From Candidatus Gastranaerophilales bacterium (GTDB taxonomy: Bacteria; Cyanobacteriota; Vampirovibrionia; Gastranaerophilales; Gastranaerophilaceae): DNA of 64,000 bases. A model generated the notes under the pieces. That model ran no database searches, was not told where the DNA came from, and saw only the letters and a list, made by a program, of their open reading frames with translations. A program made the position numbers and the translations under genes. The stretch spans positions 62,001 to 126,000 of the forward strand of contig CALUYS010000003.1 of the NCBI GenBank assembly GCA_944325065.1, given 5' to 3'. Below are positions 16,588 to 26,785 of this stretch, piece after piece; the stretch's first letter is position 1; the number at the start of each line of letters is the position of its first letter.

Positions 16588-17949
16588 ATGTTTGATGCCG
16601 AGTCAATATTAGAAACAATAAATATGATTAAAGTTAATAACCTTGATATACGTACAGTTACGTTGTCATTGAGTTTACGTGATTGTGCTAATAATGACAT
16701 AAAAAAAGTTGGTGAAAATATTAGAAATAAAATATTAAAATATGCAAAAAATTTATATTGTTATGCAAGTGAAATAGAAAATGAATATTCAATCCCAATT
16801 GTTAATAAAAGAATTGCTGTAACTCCTATATCACTTGTTGGTGAATCTTCAAAAGATATGGATTATGTATATTTAGCTAAAATTTTGGACGAAGTTGCAA
16901 GTGAAGTAAATGTGGATTTTATAGGAGGATATTCAGCACTTGTAGAAAAAGGTTTTACAAAGGGTGACCTAGCACTTATAGAAAGCATACCTGAAGCATT
17001 ATCAAGTACAAATAAGGTATGTTCTTCGATAAATTTAGCTAGTTCAAAAGCTGGTATAAATATGAATGCTGTATTAAAAATGTCAAAAATAATAAAAAAT
17101 ACAGCTGAGATGACAGCTAATGAAGATGGGATAGGTGCAGCTAAATTAGTTTGTTTTTGTAATGCTCCCAATGACAATCCGTTTATGGCGGGTGCGTTTC
17201 ATGGTGTGGGTGAACATGAATGCCAGTTGAATATTGGTGTATCTGGGCCTGGAGTTGTAAGTGCAGCAATTGAAAAGCTTCCCAAAGATGCTGATTTTGG
17301 GACTTTAGCTAATTCAATAAAAAAAATAGCATTTAAAATAACGACAACAGGTGAACTTGTTGGAAGAGAATTGGCTAAAAAACTAAATATTCCATTCGGA
17401 GTCATTGACTTATCACTAGCCCCTACTCCTAATCCTGGAGATTCGGTAGCTGGGATATTTAAAGCTATGGGGCTTGAACATGCTGGAGCTTGTGGGACTA
17501 CAGCAGCTTTAGCAATGTTAAATGATGCTGTTAAAAAAGGTGGTATAATGGCAAGTTCTTATGTTGGTGGTTTAAGTGGAGCTTTTATACCTGTTTCAGA
17601 AGATGCATTAATGATTGATGCTGTAAAAAGAGGATGTTTGACATTTGATAAGCTTGAGGCAATGACTTCAGTTTGTTCAGTTGGGCTTGATATGATAGCA
17701 ATTCCTGGTGAAACACCAAGTGATACTATTGCTGGTATAATAGCTGATGAAATGGCTATTGGTATGATAAATAAAAAAACAACAGCTGTTAGAGTTATTC
17801 CTGTTCCTAATAAAAAAATTGGAGATATGGCTATATATGGAGGTTTATTGGGTGAAGCTCCAATAATGAAAGTTAACACCTTGTGTTCAAGTGGTTTTGT
17901 AAATCATGGTGGACAAATTCCTGCACCAATTCATAGTTTAAATAATTAA
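16588..17949 (+). CDS. PFL family protein, UPF0210/DUF711
   Basis: A 453-residue member of the UPF0210 family, structurally related to pyruvate formate-lyase-type barrels but without a proven activity. Features are the N-terminal [14 protein letters not shown] segment, the GISGPG-like GVSGPGVV motif, [15 protein letters not shown], and the conserved C-terminal [13 protein letters not shown]. The length equals that of full-size family members and no key segment is missing. GGAG eight bases before the ATG supports the start. It forms a two-gene unit with the ACT protein. IS30 relic DNA begins about ten bases after the stop. Confidence 0.92.
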   Translation: MFDAESILETINMIKVNNLDIRTVTLSLSLRDCANNDIKKVGENIRNKILKYAKNLYCYASEIENEYSIPIVNKRIAVTPISLVGESSKDMDYVYLAKILDEVASEVNVDFIGGYSALVEKGFTKGDLALIESIPEALSSTNKVCSSINLASSKAGINMNAVLKMSKIIKNTAEMTANEDGIGAAKLVCFCNAPNDNPFMAGAFHGVGEHECQLNIGVSGPGVVSAAIEKLPKDADFGTLANSIKKIAFKITTTGELVGRELAKKLNIPFGVIDLSLAPTPNPGDSVAGIFKAMGLEHAGACGTTAALAMLNDAVKKGGIMASSYVGGLSGAFIPVSEDALMIDAVKRGCLTFDKLEAMTSVCSVGLDMIAIPGETPSDTIAGIIADEMAIGMINKKTTAVRVIPVPNKKIGDMAIYGGLLGEAPIMKVNTLCSSGFVNHGGQIPAPIHSLNN

Positions 17950-17959
17950 CAAATTGTTT

Positions 17960-18720
17960 GAGTTCAAAAGAACAATCGCACCACTCTATCACCTAAGAAC
18001 AAGTAGAATAGCTAGAAAAAAGTAAATAGCAAAGATGAAACAATTTTAGAGCATTTATGTTCTAGTGAACGAGATAAAATAACAATACTCCAAGACAAAG
18101 GAGTGCTAATAAGAAAAAGATTAAAGAGTTAAAAAGAAGTCCAAATAATATATCAAGAGAATTAAATCAATCAGAAGTCTTTTATTACAGAGGTAAACAA
18201 ATAGGCTCTTTAGCAGATATTAAAGACAAAAATAAATGAAAAGAATTGCATAAAAATTAGAAAAACTATATCTATCATTACGTTTGGTACAAGATTTTAT
18301 TAAAAATAACTTAAAATATGGTTATTTTCCTTGAGAATATATTATGGTATTTATTATTAAGACGTTTAATTAGAGGAGATATCGATTTAAGCATCGAAGA
18401 AGCAAATAATCAAGCTGTTTAATGTTTATGGTCGATAGATTTAGCCTGTAAAACTATTACTAAAAAAACGGTATCAAATGCGTTTAACAACACGTCTAAT
18501 TCAATAATTAGTGCAATGAAACCGTATCGAAATATAATTAAATATAAATAACTTATAATAATAGGTGTAAGTTTTTTAAACTTGAAAAAAAACGGCGTAT
18601 GTTGAAAATTGGATTAACAATAGACCGATGAAAGTTTTTAATTATATGACACCTGAACAAGTTTTTCAACTTCATAGTGTTGCGATTGCTTCTTGAATTC
18701 ACCTTGCTAATATTGTAAAT
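17960..18720 (+). pseudogene. IS30-family transposase relic, nearly full length but broken
   Basis: Scattered frames recover the family. The N-terminal helix-turn-helix reads SSERDKITILQDKG, then RSPNNISRELNQS, then YYRGKQIGSLADIKDKNK. A middle part reads AMKPYRN, and the C-terminus AYVENWINNRPMKVFNY followed by MTPEQVFQLHSVAIAS and a stop. Stops and frameshifts separate these pieces, and much of the catalytic core is missing or degraded. Clear terminal inverted repeats and target duplications were not found. The 872-bp gap between UPF0210 and the 924-residue gene contains nothing else. Confidence 0.8.
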
Positions 18721-18820
18721 TTTTGTAACAATTTTATTAAAAATTAGTAAAAAAAATAAAGATAAATGAGCAAATAGTCGATATAAGAAATGTAATATCG
18801 TATGGAGATTAAGTTAGAAA

Positions 18821-21595
18821 ATGGGAATGTCGGCTGCACAAGCCAAATTATTATCTTTAACTGCGAGAAGATCTGATATAAATTATCAGTTAAGCTCTCT
18901 TATGCGTGGTAAGTTAGACTTAATGACGCAAGCTAGTAATGCGACAGATATGCTTTCTAATGCTCAACGTAATAATAATATATTTGTAATGACAACAAGC
19001 GATAATACACAAACAGAATTGAGTTTTAATAGTTTATCAAAAGAGGGTCTTACGATTGTTGATGCAAAAGGAAGAACCATTGTGCCTTCTTCTTATCAAA
19101 CAAATCCTAATAAACTAGCAAGCATTCTGCCTACTTCGCATCCTAGTATTAAATCTTATGATGGTGATTTTATTGTTAAGGAAAAAATAAAGAAAAATTA
19201 TGTTTCTATGCCTCAAAATACTATTCCTATGTATTCTAACTCTGAAGAACTTGAACAGAAAGTTGTAAAAGCTACTAATGCTAACACAACAGAAAAAACT
19301 CAATATATAGACCATACTGCAGATATCCAAAGTTATATTGGAAATATGACAGGACAGCCTGTAGAATCAGCTGAAAATTTAGCAGATTATTTAAAAAGTA
19401 ATTCTTTATATGCTGTAATTTCAAATAAAGATGGTGATTTTTTAAATGAGAAAGGAACAGGTATAGCTGATAATGCATTAGAACTTAACCCATCTAATAG
19501 AAATACTTTTGCTACGACATTGTTAGAGCAATTTAAAACAGAGACAAGTAATATTGATAATAGCAATGTAGAGAACGAATTAAATAAGAATCTTGGGGCA
19601 TCATATACCGCTTATGCTGATCGCAAATTTCAAACTGATATAACTTGGACTGGTAGTCTTGCAGCAATAAACGAACATCGTAATAATTCGGGAAATCAAG
19701 AAATTACCTATGTATCAAACGCAGAACAACTTATCACTGCTTTGTTGAAAGATGCAACTTATAATGAAGAAAAAGGTATTATATCTTCCAACGCCAACAT
19801 CATGCTCCTCAATGATATCGATTTGGATGAGATGTTGAAAAAAGATGGTGATAGTGATACAACCACCAGATTGCAGGATTTTATTGAAGAACAGCTAAAA
19901 GAATGTACTGGAAAACCAACTTTTTCAAAAGATAATTGTATAGATAAAAATCCACAAAAAGACAAGACTGACTCTGGAATAAGTTATTTTGTTTTAAATC
20001 ACATCTGGCAAAAATATTTTGGAGATAATAATAATGAAACCGCTAAACATGACAAGTTCAACGAAGACTTCACCAACTTTATTCAAATTGACGAATTCTC
20101 AGGCTCCATAGGTGGCGGTGGTTTCGCTATTAATAACCTCAAAATGTTTGGTCAAGGGCATTGCACAAGTATGTTTGGTACTTTAGATGGTGCCACTATT
20201 CATGGCATCTGGATGGATAATGCTAATGTTTTTGCTCAGAGAGCAGGAGATAATAAAAAGAATAAACTTGCTGCTATACTTGCACAAAATGTAAAAGAAA
20301 ATACTAATACTACTACTTTAGTTACAGCTAAAGGTAATCAGGTTACTTTTGACAATGGTTTCCTAGGTGAAGATCTCAATAAGGTTTTTCGTTCTGGGTT
20401 ATACGACGAAGGCACAGACGAAGAAGCAACAACAATATTAACTCGTTTAAATGATGCAGATAAATATCAAAATTATGGTATTATTGCAAATGATTATCGA
20501 AAATGTAGTCAAATGAGTGGACCAGTAAAAGATATACATGGTCAAAAAGCTATGAGTGGATGGTCTTTTTATTCAAATTCTTGGTCTAAAAATAGTTCTG
20601 GAAAAGATACTCACTATGGTTGGCGTTCTTCTGCAAAATCAGGTAATCAGAATTTTGTATATGTATCAAGTGTTACAGGAGATAATTCTTTAAGTGGTAC
20701 AGTATATAAAGCAACTAATGAAGATTACTATATTGGGCGTGAAATATCAACAGGATATACTAATAGTAATAATGAAGCGACTAACGTATTAGGACTTATC
20801 CTTAATAATTCTGGTAAAGAAAATTCAAAAATAAAAATTTATGCAAAAGAAGATGTTGATATATATGATACTCCCACCGACGATTCGTGGAAAAATACTG
20901 CAACTTTTGAGGATGGAACACAAGTTGATTGGAACAAATGGGATATTATTGAAGGCTCATTTAACTCTGAAACAGGTGAATATACCCTTGTTAAGAAACA
21001 CGGTGAAGAAACTGAAGAATATTTAGAGGTTATGTCGCTTCTAGAATTCTATAAAGAACAAGGGGTGAATGTCGAATTTGATGAAGATAAAGATTCAGGT
21101 TTCTTAACTTATTCTTTCTCTGGTTATTCCGTTGATGTTGAATATAAAGATGATTTGGAAAAATTCTACTCTGACCCGTATCTTTATAAAGTCGAAAATG
21201 GTGATTCCTCTATTGTAATCTATGAACGTGAAAAAATACAAGACGTTGATATGTCACAGTTACTATTTGTTGATGATATTGAATCTGTACTTAGCCAAAA
21301 TATTAAAAATGGCATCTGGTTTCTTCAAGGAGCTTCTATTGACGATCCTTCAAAATATGAACGCAAATCTCTTGATGAAATAGGAATTGTTGAAACTGAT
21401 GATGAAAATGCAAACGCTATTGCTCAAGCTGAATATGAAAAATCTATAAGGGATATCGAACTTAAAGAAGAAAAATTAGATGCACAAATTACTGAACTTG
21501 AAAGTACTCTTAAAGCTGTTGAACAAGAAATAGAAAACCAAGAAAAAATTATTAAACAAAATATTCAATCAGGTTTTTCTACTTTCGCTAGTTAA
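18821..21595 (+). CDS. Large orphan protein with helical ends and GLUG-like beta-helix centre
   Basis: A 924-residue protein. The N-terminus (MGMSAAQAKLLSLTARRSD) is an amphipathic helix with no classical signal peptide. The C-terminal 60 residues (after about 860) are a charged coiled coil ending QSGFSTFAS. In the middle, about residues 425-470, GGGFAINNLKMFG and FGTLDGATIHGIWMDNANV resemble GLUG-type repeats of bacterial surface proteins. Residue composition is D/N/S/T-rich and acidic, as in secreted proteins. Helical ends around a variable centre recall modular secreted proteins, possibly exported by a non-Sec route, which is inference. The IS30 relic ends about 100 bp upstream. Confidence 0.75.
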   Translation: MGMSAAQAKLLSLTARRSDINYQLSSLMRGKLDLMTQASNATDMLSNAQRNNNIFVMTTSDNTQTELSFNSLSKEGLTIVDAKGRTIVPSSYQTNPNKLASILPTSHPSIKSYDGDFIVKEKIKKNYVSMPQNTIPMYSNSEELEQKVVKATNANTTEKTQYIDHTADIQSYIGNMTGQPVESAENLADYLKSNSLYAVISNKDGDFLNEKGTGIADNALELNPSNRNTFATTLLEQFKTETSNIDNSNVENELNKNLGASYTAYADRKFQTDITWTGSLAAINEHRNNSGNQEITYVSNAEQLITALLKDATYNEEKGIISSNANIMLLNDIDLDEMLKKDGDSDTTTRLQDFIEEQLKECTGKPTFSKDNCIDKNPQKDKTDSGISYFVLNHIWQKYFGDNNNETAKHDKFNEDFTNFIQIDEFSGSIGGGGFAINNLKMFGQGHCTSMFGTLDGATIHGIWMDNANVFAQRAGDNKKNKLAAILAQNVKENTNTTTLVTAKGNQVTFDNGFLGEDLNKVFRSGLYDEGTDEEATTILTRLNDADKYQNYGIIANDYRKCSQMSGPVKDIHGQKAMSGWSFYSNSWSKNSSGKDTHYGWRSSAKSGNQNFVYVSSVTGDNSLSGTVYKATNEDYYIGREISTGYTNSNNEATNVLGLILNNSGKENSKIKIYAKEDVDIYDTPTDDSWKNTATFEDGTQVDWNKWDIIEGSFNSETGEYTLVKKHGEETEEYLEVMSLLEFYKEQGVNVEFDEDKDSGFLTYSFSGYSVDVEYKDDLEKFYSDPYLYKVENGDSSIVIYEREKIQDVDMSQLLFVDDIESVLSQNIKNGIWFLQGASIDDPSKYERKSLDEIGIVETDDENANAIAQAEYEKSIRDIELKEEKLDAQITELESTLKAVEQEIENQEKIIKQNIQSGFSTFAS

Positions 21596-21599
21596 AAAA

Positions 21600-22268
21600 T
21601 TATACAAGCCCTTCCTTAATAGCTTTTACTGCTGCTTGAGTTCTATCATCAACTACAAGTTTTTGTATAATGTTACATACATGTGCCTTTGCAGTATGCT
21701 CACTTATTGTCAATAAATTGGCTATTTCATTATTTGATTTCCCATCAACTACAAGTTTCAAAACTTCATATTCTCTTTCTGTGAGGTTTGAATGTTTAGC
21801 TTTAAACTCAGCACGAGATTGAACTTTTTTGGGTATTATACCATTGTTATTTGTTCTTATCATATCAACTATTTCTTTTGATAACCACATTGCACCTTCA
21901 TAAACTGATTTAATTAACATTATTAAACAATCAGTTGAAATATCTTTTAAAGCACAACCTTTTACTCCTAAAGTTAATATCTCGTTAATAATATTTAAAT
22001 CACAATCTTGAACAAGTACAATTATTTTTTGATCTTCATTTACCTCAAAGACTTTTTTAATAAATATTGCAGGATTCATATCATTAAGCATTAAATCAAC
22101 AATTATTATATTTGGCTTGTATATTTTTTGTTTTTCAATAGTTTCTTTGCCATTTTGTGCTTCAGCAATAACTTCTATTTCTTCATAGTTTGAAAATAGT
22201 GCCTTTAGTCCTACTCGTACAAGTTTATGACCATCAGTTATTAAAATTGTAATTTTGTTATTTTCCAT
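21600..22268 (-). CDS. NarL/LuxR-family response regulator with altered receiver pocket
   Basis: A 222-residue transcription factor: receiver domain (about 1-120) and LuxR-type helix-turn-helix (about 155-215; LTEREYEVLKLVVDGKSNNE then IANLLTISEHTAKAHV). The phosphoacceptor aspartate (D58 in IIIVDLML) and lysine (K108) are present. The usual acidic pair DD is D12-G13 (ITDGH), and the conserved Thr/Ser is replaced in IIVLVQD. Phosphorylation control may therefore be weak or absent. No kinase is adjacent. It converges with the 924-residue gene, leaving four bases between them, and is divergent from the SulP transporter. Confidence 0.9.
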   Translation of the reverse strand: MENNKITILITDGHKLVRVGLKALFSNYEEIEVIAEAQNGKETIEKQKIYKPNIIIVDLMLNDMNPAIFIKKVFEVNEDQKIIVLVQDCDLNIINEILTLGVKGCALKDISTDCLIMLIKSVYEGAMWLSKEIVDMIRTNNNGIIPKKVQSRAEFKAKHSNLTEREYEVLKLVVDGKSNNEIANLLTISEHTAKAHVCNIIQKLVVDDRTQAAVKAIKEGLV

Positions 22269-22415
22269 GAGTTTACTCTCCTAAACTGTATAATAAACTT
22301 TCCTTACTGCTTTTAAACTCACCAACTTAACGTATATGTTATATAATATAAATTTCTTATATATTTTAAATTAAATTTAAATTTATTATTATTTATGATA
22401 AATTACTAAATAAGA

Positions 22416-24062
22416 ATGAAAAATTTTATTAAAAATTTAAAAGGTGATATATTCGGCGGTATAATTTCAAGCATTGTAGCTTTACCACAAGCTTTGGCGT
22501 TTGGTGTGGCAACAGGGCTTGGTGCAAAAGCAGGTATCTGGGGGGCTATTATACTTTGTTTTATTAGTGGAGGTGTTTTAAGCACTAAATCGCTTTTAAT
22601 TTCAGGCCCAACAGGACCATGTTCTATTATAATTGCTTCTTTTGCTTCTTTATACTTAAATGACTTAAGTGCTATTGTCACAATTATGCTAATAGCTGCA
22701 ATTTTTCAATTCCTAATCGGATTGACTTCTTTGCCAACAATTGTAAAATATATTCCATATCCTGTGATTTCAGGTTTTTTAAATGGTGTTGGCATTCTTT
22801 TAATTATATTGCAACTAAACCCAATTTTAGGTTTTGATACCTTATCAAATCCTATTATGACAATAAGATATATTTTTATAAATTATTCAAATATAAATTT
22901 ACATGCTTTATTGTTGGCACTTTTAACACTTTTTATCATCTTTTTAATACCAAAACGTATAAATAAATATTTACCGTCTCAAATTTTAGCTCTTATTTTA
23001 TGTACAATTATTTCAATTAAATTTGGTTTTGAGGTAAAAACAATATCTAATATCCCCGTTAGTTTCCCTAAAATATTTATTCCCAATATAAATATTACTA
23101 AATTAACTGATTATATTCCCTTTGCTTTAACACTTGCTATCGTTGGATCTTGTGAAAGCCTTCTAACTGGTATTGTATCTGATTCTTTAACTAAAAATAA
23201 AAATTCTCATAAAAAAGTAATTTTATTCCAAAGTATCGGTAACTTTATTTGTGCTATAACAGGTTCATTATATGGTGCAGCTGCCACAATGAGAACTGTT
23301 GCTGCTATAAACTCAAATGCCTTAACACGTTTTGCTGCTATTATAAATTCTCTTTTTTTAATAACTGTTTTGTTTATTTTTAATAATTTTGTATCACAAA
23401 TTCCTCTTGCTGTTTTAGGTGGAATACTTATTAAAATTGGTATTGATATAGTTGATATAAAACTTTTAAAAGTTATAAAATATGCTCCAAAAGATGATTT
23501 ATATGTTTTAATTGTTGTTTTTCTAATGACTGTTTTTTTTAATTTAATTTTTGCCGTAGGAATTGGAATTACCCTTGCTGCTTTATTATATGCAAAACGT
23601 ATGGCTGATAAAACTAATTTAAAATTTGAAAGCGTTTATGATGTTGATATAATGAATTTTGAAAAGAAAATTGAAAGAGATTATCAACACCAAATACGTG
23701 TTGTTCATATCCAAGGACAATTCTTTTTTGGAACGGCAACACAAATTGTTTCTCAATTCGATGAAATATTAGGAACAAAATATCTAATATTAAACTATGA
23801 ATCAGATTCATTACTTGACATTTCTGCTATTTTTGCATTAGAAGACATAATAATTAGGCTAAATAATCAAAAAATAAAACTTATGCTAATTATAAAAAAT
23901 GATGATGTACGCAAACAATTAAAAGATTTAAATATAATTAATCAAATTGGTGAAAATCATATATTTTATAATGAGTTAGATGCGATTAACTTAGCTAAAA
24001 CTTGTATTAAAACTAAAATTAAGCGACACAATAAAAAAAATAAAAAAAATCAAAAAATATAA
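22416..24062 (+). CDS. SulP-family anion permease with STAS domain
   Basis: A 548-residue inner-membrane transporter of the SLC26/SulP family (sulfate, bicarbonate or other anions). About 12-14 hydrophobic segments cover residues 1-395. The family start GDIFGGIISSIVALPQALAF and the GPTGPCSIIIA helix are clear. A STAS domain (about 425-535) contains the LILNYESDSLLDISAIFALE stretch, in which the expected nucleotide-interacting DxSG motif reads LDIS. The basic C-terminal tail is lineage-specific. Substrate cannot be read from the sequence. No clear ribosome site precedes the ATG. The stop is 12 bp from the end of convergent yqeG. Confidence 0.9.
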   Translation: MKNFIKNLKGDIFGGIISSIVALPQALAFGVATGLGAKAGIWGAIILCFISGGVLSTKSLLISGPTGPCSIIIASFASLYLNDLSAIVTIMLIAAIFQFLIGLTSLPTIVKYIPYPVISGFLNGVGILLIILQLNPILGFDTLSNPIMTIRYIFINYSNINLHALLLALLTLFIIFLIPKRINKYLPSQILALILCTIISIKFGFEVKTISNIPVSFPKIFIPNINITKLTDYIPFALTLAIVGSCESLLTGIVSDSLTKNKNSHKKVILFQSIGNFICAITGSLYGAAATMRTVAAINSNALTRFAAIINSLFLITVLFIFNNFVSQIPLAVLGGILIKIGIDIVDIKLLKVIKYAPKDDLYVLIVVFLMTVFFNLIFAVGIGITLAALLYAKRMADKTNLKFESVYDVDIMNFEKKIERDYQHQIRVVHIQGQFFFGTATQIVSQFDEILGTKYLILNYESDSLLDISAIFALEDIIIRLNNQKIKLMLIIKNDDVRKQLKDLNIINQIGENHIFYNELDAINLAKTCIKTKIKRHNKKNKKNQKI

Positions 24063-24074
24063 TAACTTTTCTTT

Positions 24075-24554
24075 TTATTTGATTAAAAATAAACGTTCAA
24101 GTCTGCGTACAAACCTTGTAAGTTTTGATTCCTCTTTTCTATTTATTGAATCCACAAGAATTGAATTAATCCCTATTTTATTTCCTACTAAAATATCTGT
24201 AAGTGGTCTATCACCTATTATTACAACCTCATTATTTTCAAATTTATATTTTTCAATATATTGTTTTATAAAGTAAGGATTTGGTTTTTTGACCATACCA
24301 TAAACTTCAAATGGTGTTATTCTTTGAACCTTTTTGATATATTTTTCATTGGTATTATTGCTCATAACGCATACTTGAAACATTGTTTTTATTTCTTCAA
24401 ATAGCTCTAATGTTCGAGTGTCATATGAACCGCTTTTTGATCTCATAATAGTGCTATCAAGGTCAAAAATAATAAGCTTTATTCCATCATTTTTGAGCTT
24501 TTTATAATCTATATCAAAAATATCATTTTTTATTAAATCGGCTTTAACAAACAT
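24075..24554 (-). CDS. YqeG-family HAD phosphatase
   Basis: A HAD-superfamily IIIA phosphatase of the YqeG/GEP4 type; the eukaryotic relative dephosphorylates phosphatidylglycerophosphate. Motif I is FDLDSTIM (DxDST form), motif II SNNTNE, the lysine in MVKKPNPY, and motif IV GDRPLTDI with GIN next to it. The ATG at 24554 was chosen over a TTG at 24566 because GGAG sits seven bases before it. The start overlaps the end of the U32-type gene by 11 bp. With pgsA and plsY elsewhere in the window, a PGP phosphatase role is attractive but unproven here. Confidence 0.9.
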   Translation of the reverse strand: MFVKADLIKNDIFDIDYKKLKNDGIKLIIFDLDSTIMRSKSGSYDTRTLELFEEIKTMFQVCVMSNNTNEKYIKKVQRITPFEVYGMVKKPNPYFIKQYIEKYKFENNEVVIIGDRPLTDILVGNKIGINSILVDSINRKEESKLTRFVRRLERLFLIK

Positions 24555-25788
24555 TTTTAACTCCAATAGTTCTTCCTAAAGCATATTTTAAATTTTTGTC
24601 ATCAATATTTTTATCAAACTCGAACCAAACTTCATCATTGGTATTAGCAACATTTGTAATTTCATTTTTGCTATTAATTATTTTGATAACTTCAACAACT
24701 ATATTTTGTAGAGGTAAAATAAGCTCAAGTTTTTGATTTAAATTAACTTTATTCTTCATTTTTGCTTGTATTTGGTTATTTTTAATATCTAAAATTTCGA
24801 ATAAAAAATCAGCACCTGCTAATCCTTTTGAAATATCATAGCTATAACCATTCGCAGTTTCATCATCTGGCACAACAAATCCTGTTGTATATCCACGATT
24901 TCCTATTTTTGCAAGTTCTTCTTTTAAATCATCGTTTAATTGAATTTTATTTTTATTTAAACATCTATCAATTTGACATCTATATGCTCGAGCTATTGAA
25001 GAAACATAATATAAACTTTTAGTACGACCTTCTATTTTCAATGAATCAATATTCATATCGATAATATTTTGGATATAATCAATCAACGCCAAATCTTTTG
25101 TAGAAAGAATATGTGAACCACGATTATCTTGAATAATTTCATAATATTCGTTTGGTCTTGTTTCTTCAAGGAGTTTATAACTCCAACGGCAGGGTTGAAC
25201 ACATTCACCATGATTTGCACGACGTTCACCATTCGTCATAAAATCAGATAGAAGACATCTGCCTGAAAATGACATACATTGTGCACCATGAATAAACATT
25301 TCAAGCTCAATATCAACAACATTCTTTCTAATAGTTTCAATTTGTTTTAATGATAATTCTCGTGCTAATATAACACGTTTTGCTCCAAGATCCCGATAAA
25401 ATTTGCAAGCTTCAGAGTTTAATGTATTTGTCTGGGTTGAAATATGTATATCAATATTTTTTGTATATTTTTTTACTATGTTTAAAATCCCTAAATCAGA
25501 GATAATAAATGCATCAGGTTGACAATTTGCAATTTTTTCAATATCAGCTTCAAGTTTACTTATGTCTTCATCGAAGGCAAAAATATTTAATGTAATATAC
25601 CCTTTTTTTTGATTTTGATGAATTAAATTGAGAACATTATTTAAGTTATCAATTGTAATTATTTCACCTTTTCTCATTTGACGAAGGCTATAATCTTCAA
25701 GTCCAAAATAAACAGCATCAGCTCCATATTTTATAGCATAATCAATTTTTTCAACATTCCCCCCTGGTAACAACAATTCAGGCTTCAT
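24544..25788 (-). CDS. U32-family peptidase-like protein (tRNA/rRNA hydroxylation type)
   Basis: About 414 residues beginning MKPELLLPGGN, the standard start of family U32; a longer frame to 25860 is unlikely because it runs deep into the exonuclease gene. The signature ELEMFIHGAQCMSFSGRCLL, followed by cysteines in HGECVQPCRW, matches the cysteine motif of YegQ/YhbU/RlhA-type proteins. Some of these hydroxylate tRNA or 23S rRNA rather than cut proteins. The N-terminal TIM-barrel-like part has GADAVYFGLEDYSLR. It overlaps both neighbours by 11 bp, so exonuclease, U32 protein and yqeG are translationally coupled. Confidence 0.9.
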   Translation of the reverse strand: MKPELLLPGGNVEKIDYAIKYGADAVYFGLEDYSLRQMRKGEIITIDNLNNVLNLIHQNQKKGYITLNIFAFDEDISKLEADIEKIANCQPDAFIISDLGILNIVKKYTKNIDIHISTQTNTLNSEACKFYRDLGAKRVILARELSLKQIETIRKNVVDIELEMFIHGAQCMSFSGRCLLSDFMTNGERRANHGECVQPCRWSYKLLEETRPNEYYEIIQDNRGSHILSTKDLALIDYIQNIIDMNIDSLKIEGRTKSLYYVSSIARAYRCQIDRCLNKNKIQLNDDLKEELAKIGNRGYTTGFVVPDDETANGYSYDISKGLAGADFLFEILDIKNNQIQAKMKNKVNLNQKLELILPLQNIVVEVIKIINSKNEITNVANTNDEVWFEFDKNIDDKNLKYALGRTIGVKNVC

Positions 25789-26716
25789 TTTTAACACACT
25801 TTCTATCTGGTTTAATAATTTGGATATGTCTTGTTTCAGATATATCCATACGAGCATCAATTAATTTTTCTTTTATATCCTCGTCAATGCTACCTGAAAA
25901 AGTCAATCTATCTACAAATCCGTTATTTAATTTTACAGCTTTATCTAAAGCACCTATATTTTCTAAAGCATCTTTAATTAAAGAAAAATCATAACCAAAA
26001 TTTTGTTTACAGTTATATGTTAAAATTTCACCTGTAGTAGCAACAATAGGTTCACCATTATTTTCAAAATAAATTTTAAAAATACTTTTTAAATCTTGAA
26101 TTTCAGCTTGACAAGTCGTAATCATTTGTTGGACTCTTAAATATCTTTCAAATAAATATTCAATGTTATCAAGCTGTTTTAACTGCCAGTCATACTTTTT
26201 TTCATAAAGTTTTTTCAATTTAGGATAAATCTTAGCAAGAATTTCTGTATCACCCATAGCTCTATGACGATTTTCAACATATAGTCCAAAACGAGCAGCT
26301 AAATTGTCAAGATTTGGACACTCTTCTTCAGGAAAAACTTCTTTATATAAAAACTGTGAATCTACTCGATGATTATTGAGTGGCTTATTTCTATGACGTA
26401 AACTTGCTTCATTTAAAAATGAATAATCAAAAATAACATTATGTCCAACAATAGTATAATCGTCAATAAAATTCAAAATATTATCAATAACATCTTTTTC
26501 AAGTGGCTTATCTTCAACCATTTCTTCAGTTATACCATGGATTTGCATGCTCGATTTTCGGATATGTTGTTGAGGATTTATTAAAGTTTCATATCTGTCT
26601 GTTTCTTTACCATTTTCAAGACGAATTGCAGCAAATTCCACAATTCTTTCTCTTTTAAAATCAAGACCAGTTGTTTCAATATCCAAAACTATTTCAACAG
26701 TTTTTTTTCTAGCCAT
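25778..26716 (-). CDS. DEDDh 3'-5' exonuclease, DNA polymerase III epsilon-like
   Basis: A 312-residue protein with an N-terminal DEDDh exonuclease domain (about 1-180). Exo I is VLDIETTGLD, Exo II HNVIFDYSFLN, and Exo III is HRAMGDTEILAKIY. This matches the PolC-type exonuclease/DnaQ family that proofreads or trims 3' ends. The C-terminal 130 residues form an extra domain with ATTGEILTYN and hydrophobic strands that I do not recognise. It might link the nuclease to a partner. It heads the three-gene overlapping run to yqeG. Confidence 0.88.
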   Translation of the reverse strand: MARKKTVEIVLDIETTGLDFKRERIVEFAAIRLENGKETDRYETLINPQQHIRKSSMQIHGITEEMVEDKPLEKDVIDNILNFIDDYTIVGHNVIFDYSFLNEASLRHRNKPLNNHRVDSQFLYKEVFPEEECPNLDNLAARFGLYVENRHRAMGDTEILAKIYPKLKKLYEKKYDWQLKQLDNIEYLFERYLRVQQMITTCQAEIQDLKSIFKIYFENNGEPIVATTGEILTYNCKQNFGYDFSLIKDALENIGALDKAVKLNNGFVDRLTFSGSIDEDIKEKLIDARMDISETRHIQIIKPDRKCVKNEA

Positions 26717-26785
26717 TTACCCTCACTTTTAAATATATACAAAAAACTTTAATATTATAATAACACAAAGACAACTAAATATAAA

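Noticed and set aside
25789-25860. Longer N-terminus for the U32 protein
   Set aside because: The extra codons lie within the conserved C-terminal part of the exonuclease gene and lack family similarity; MKPELLLPGG is the normal start.
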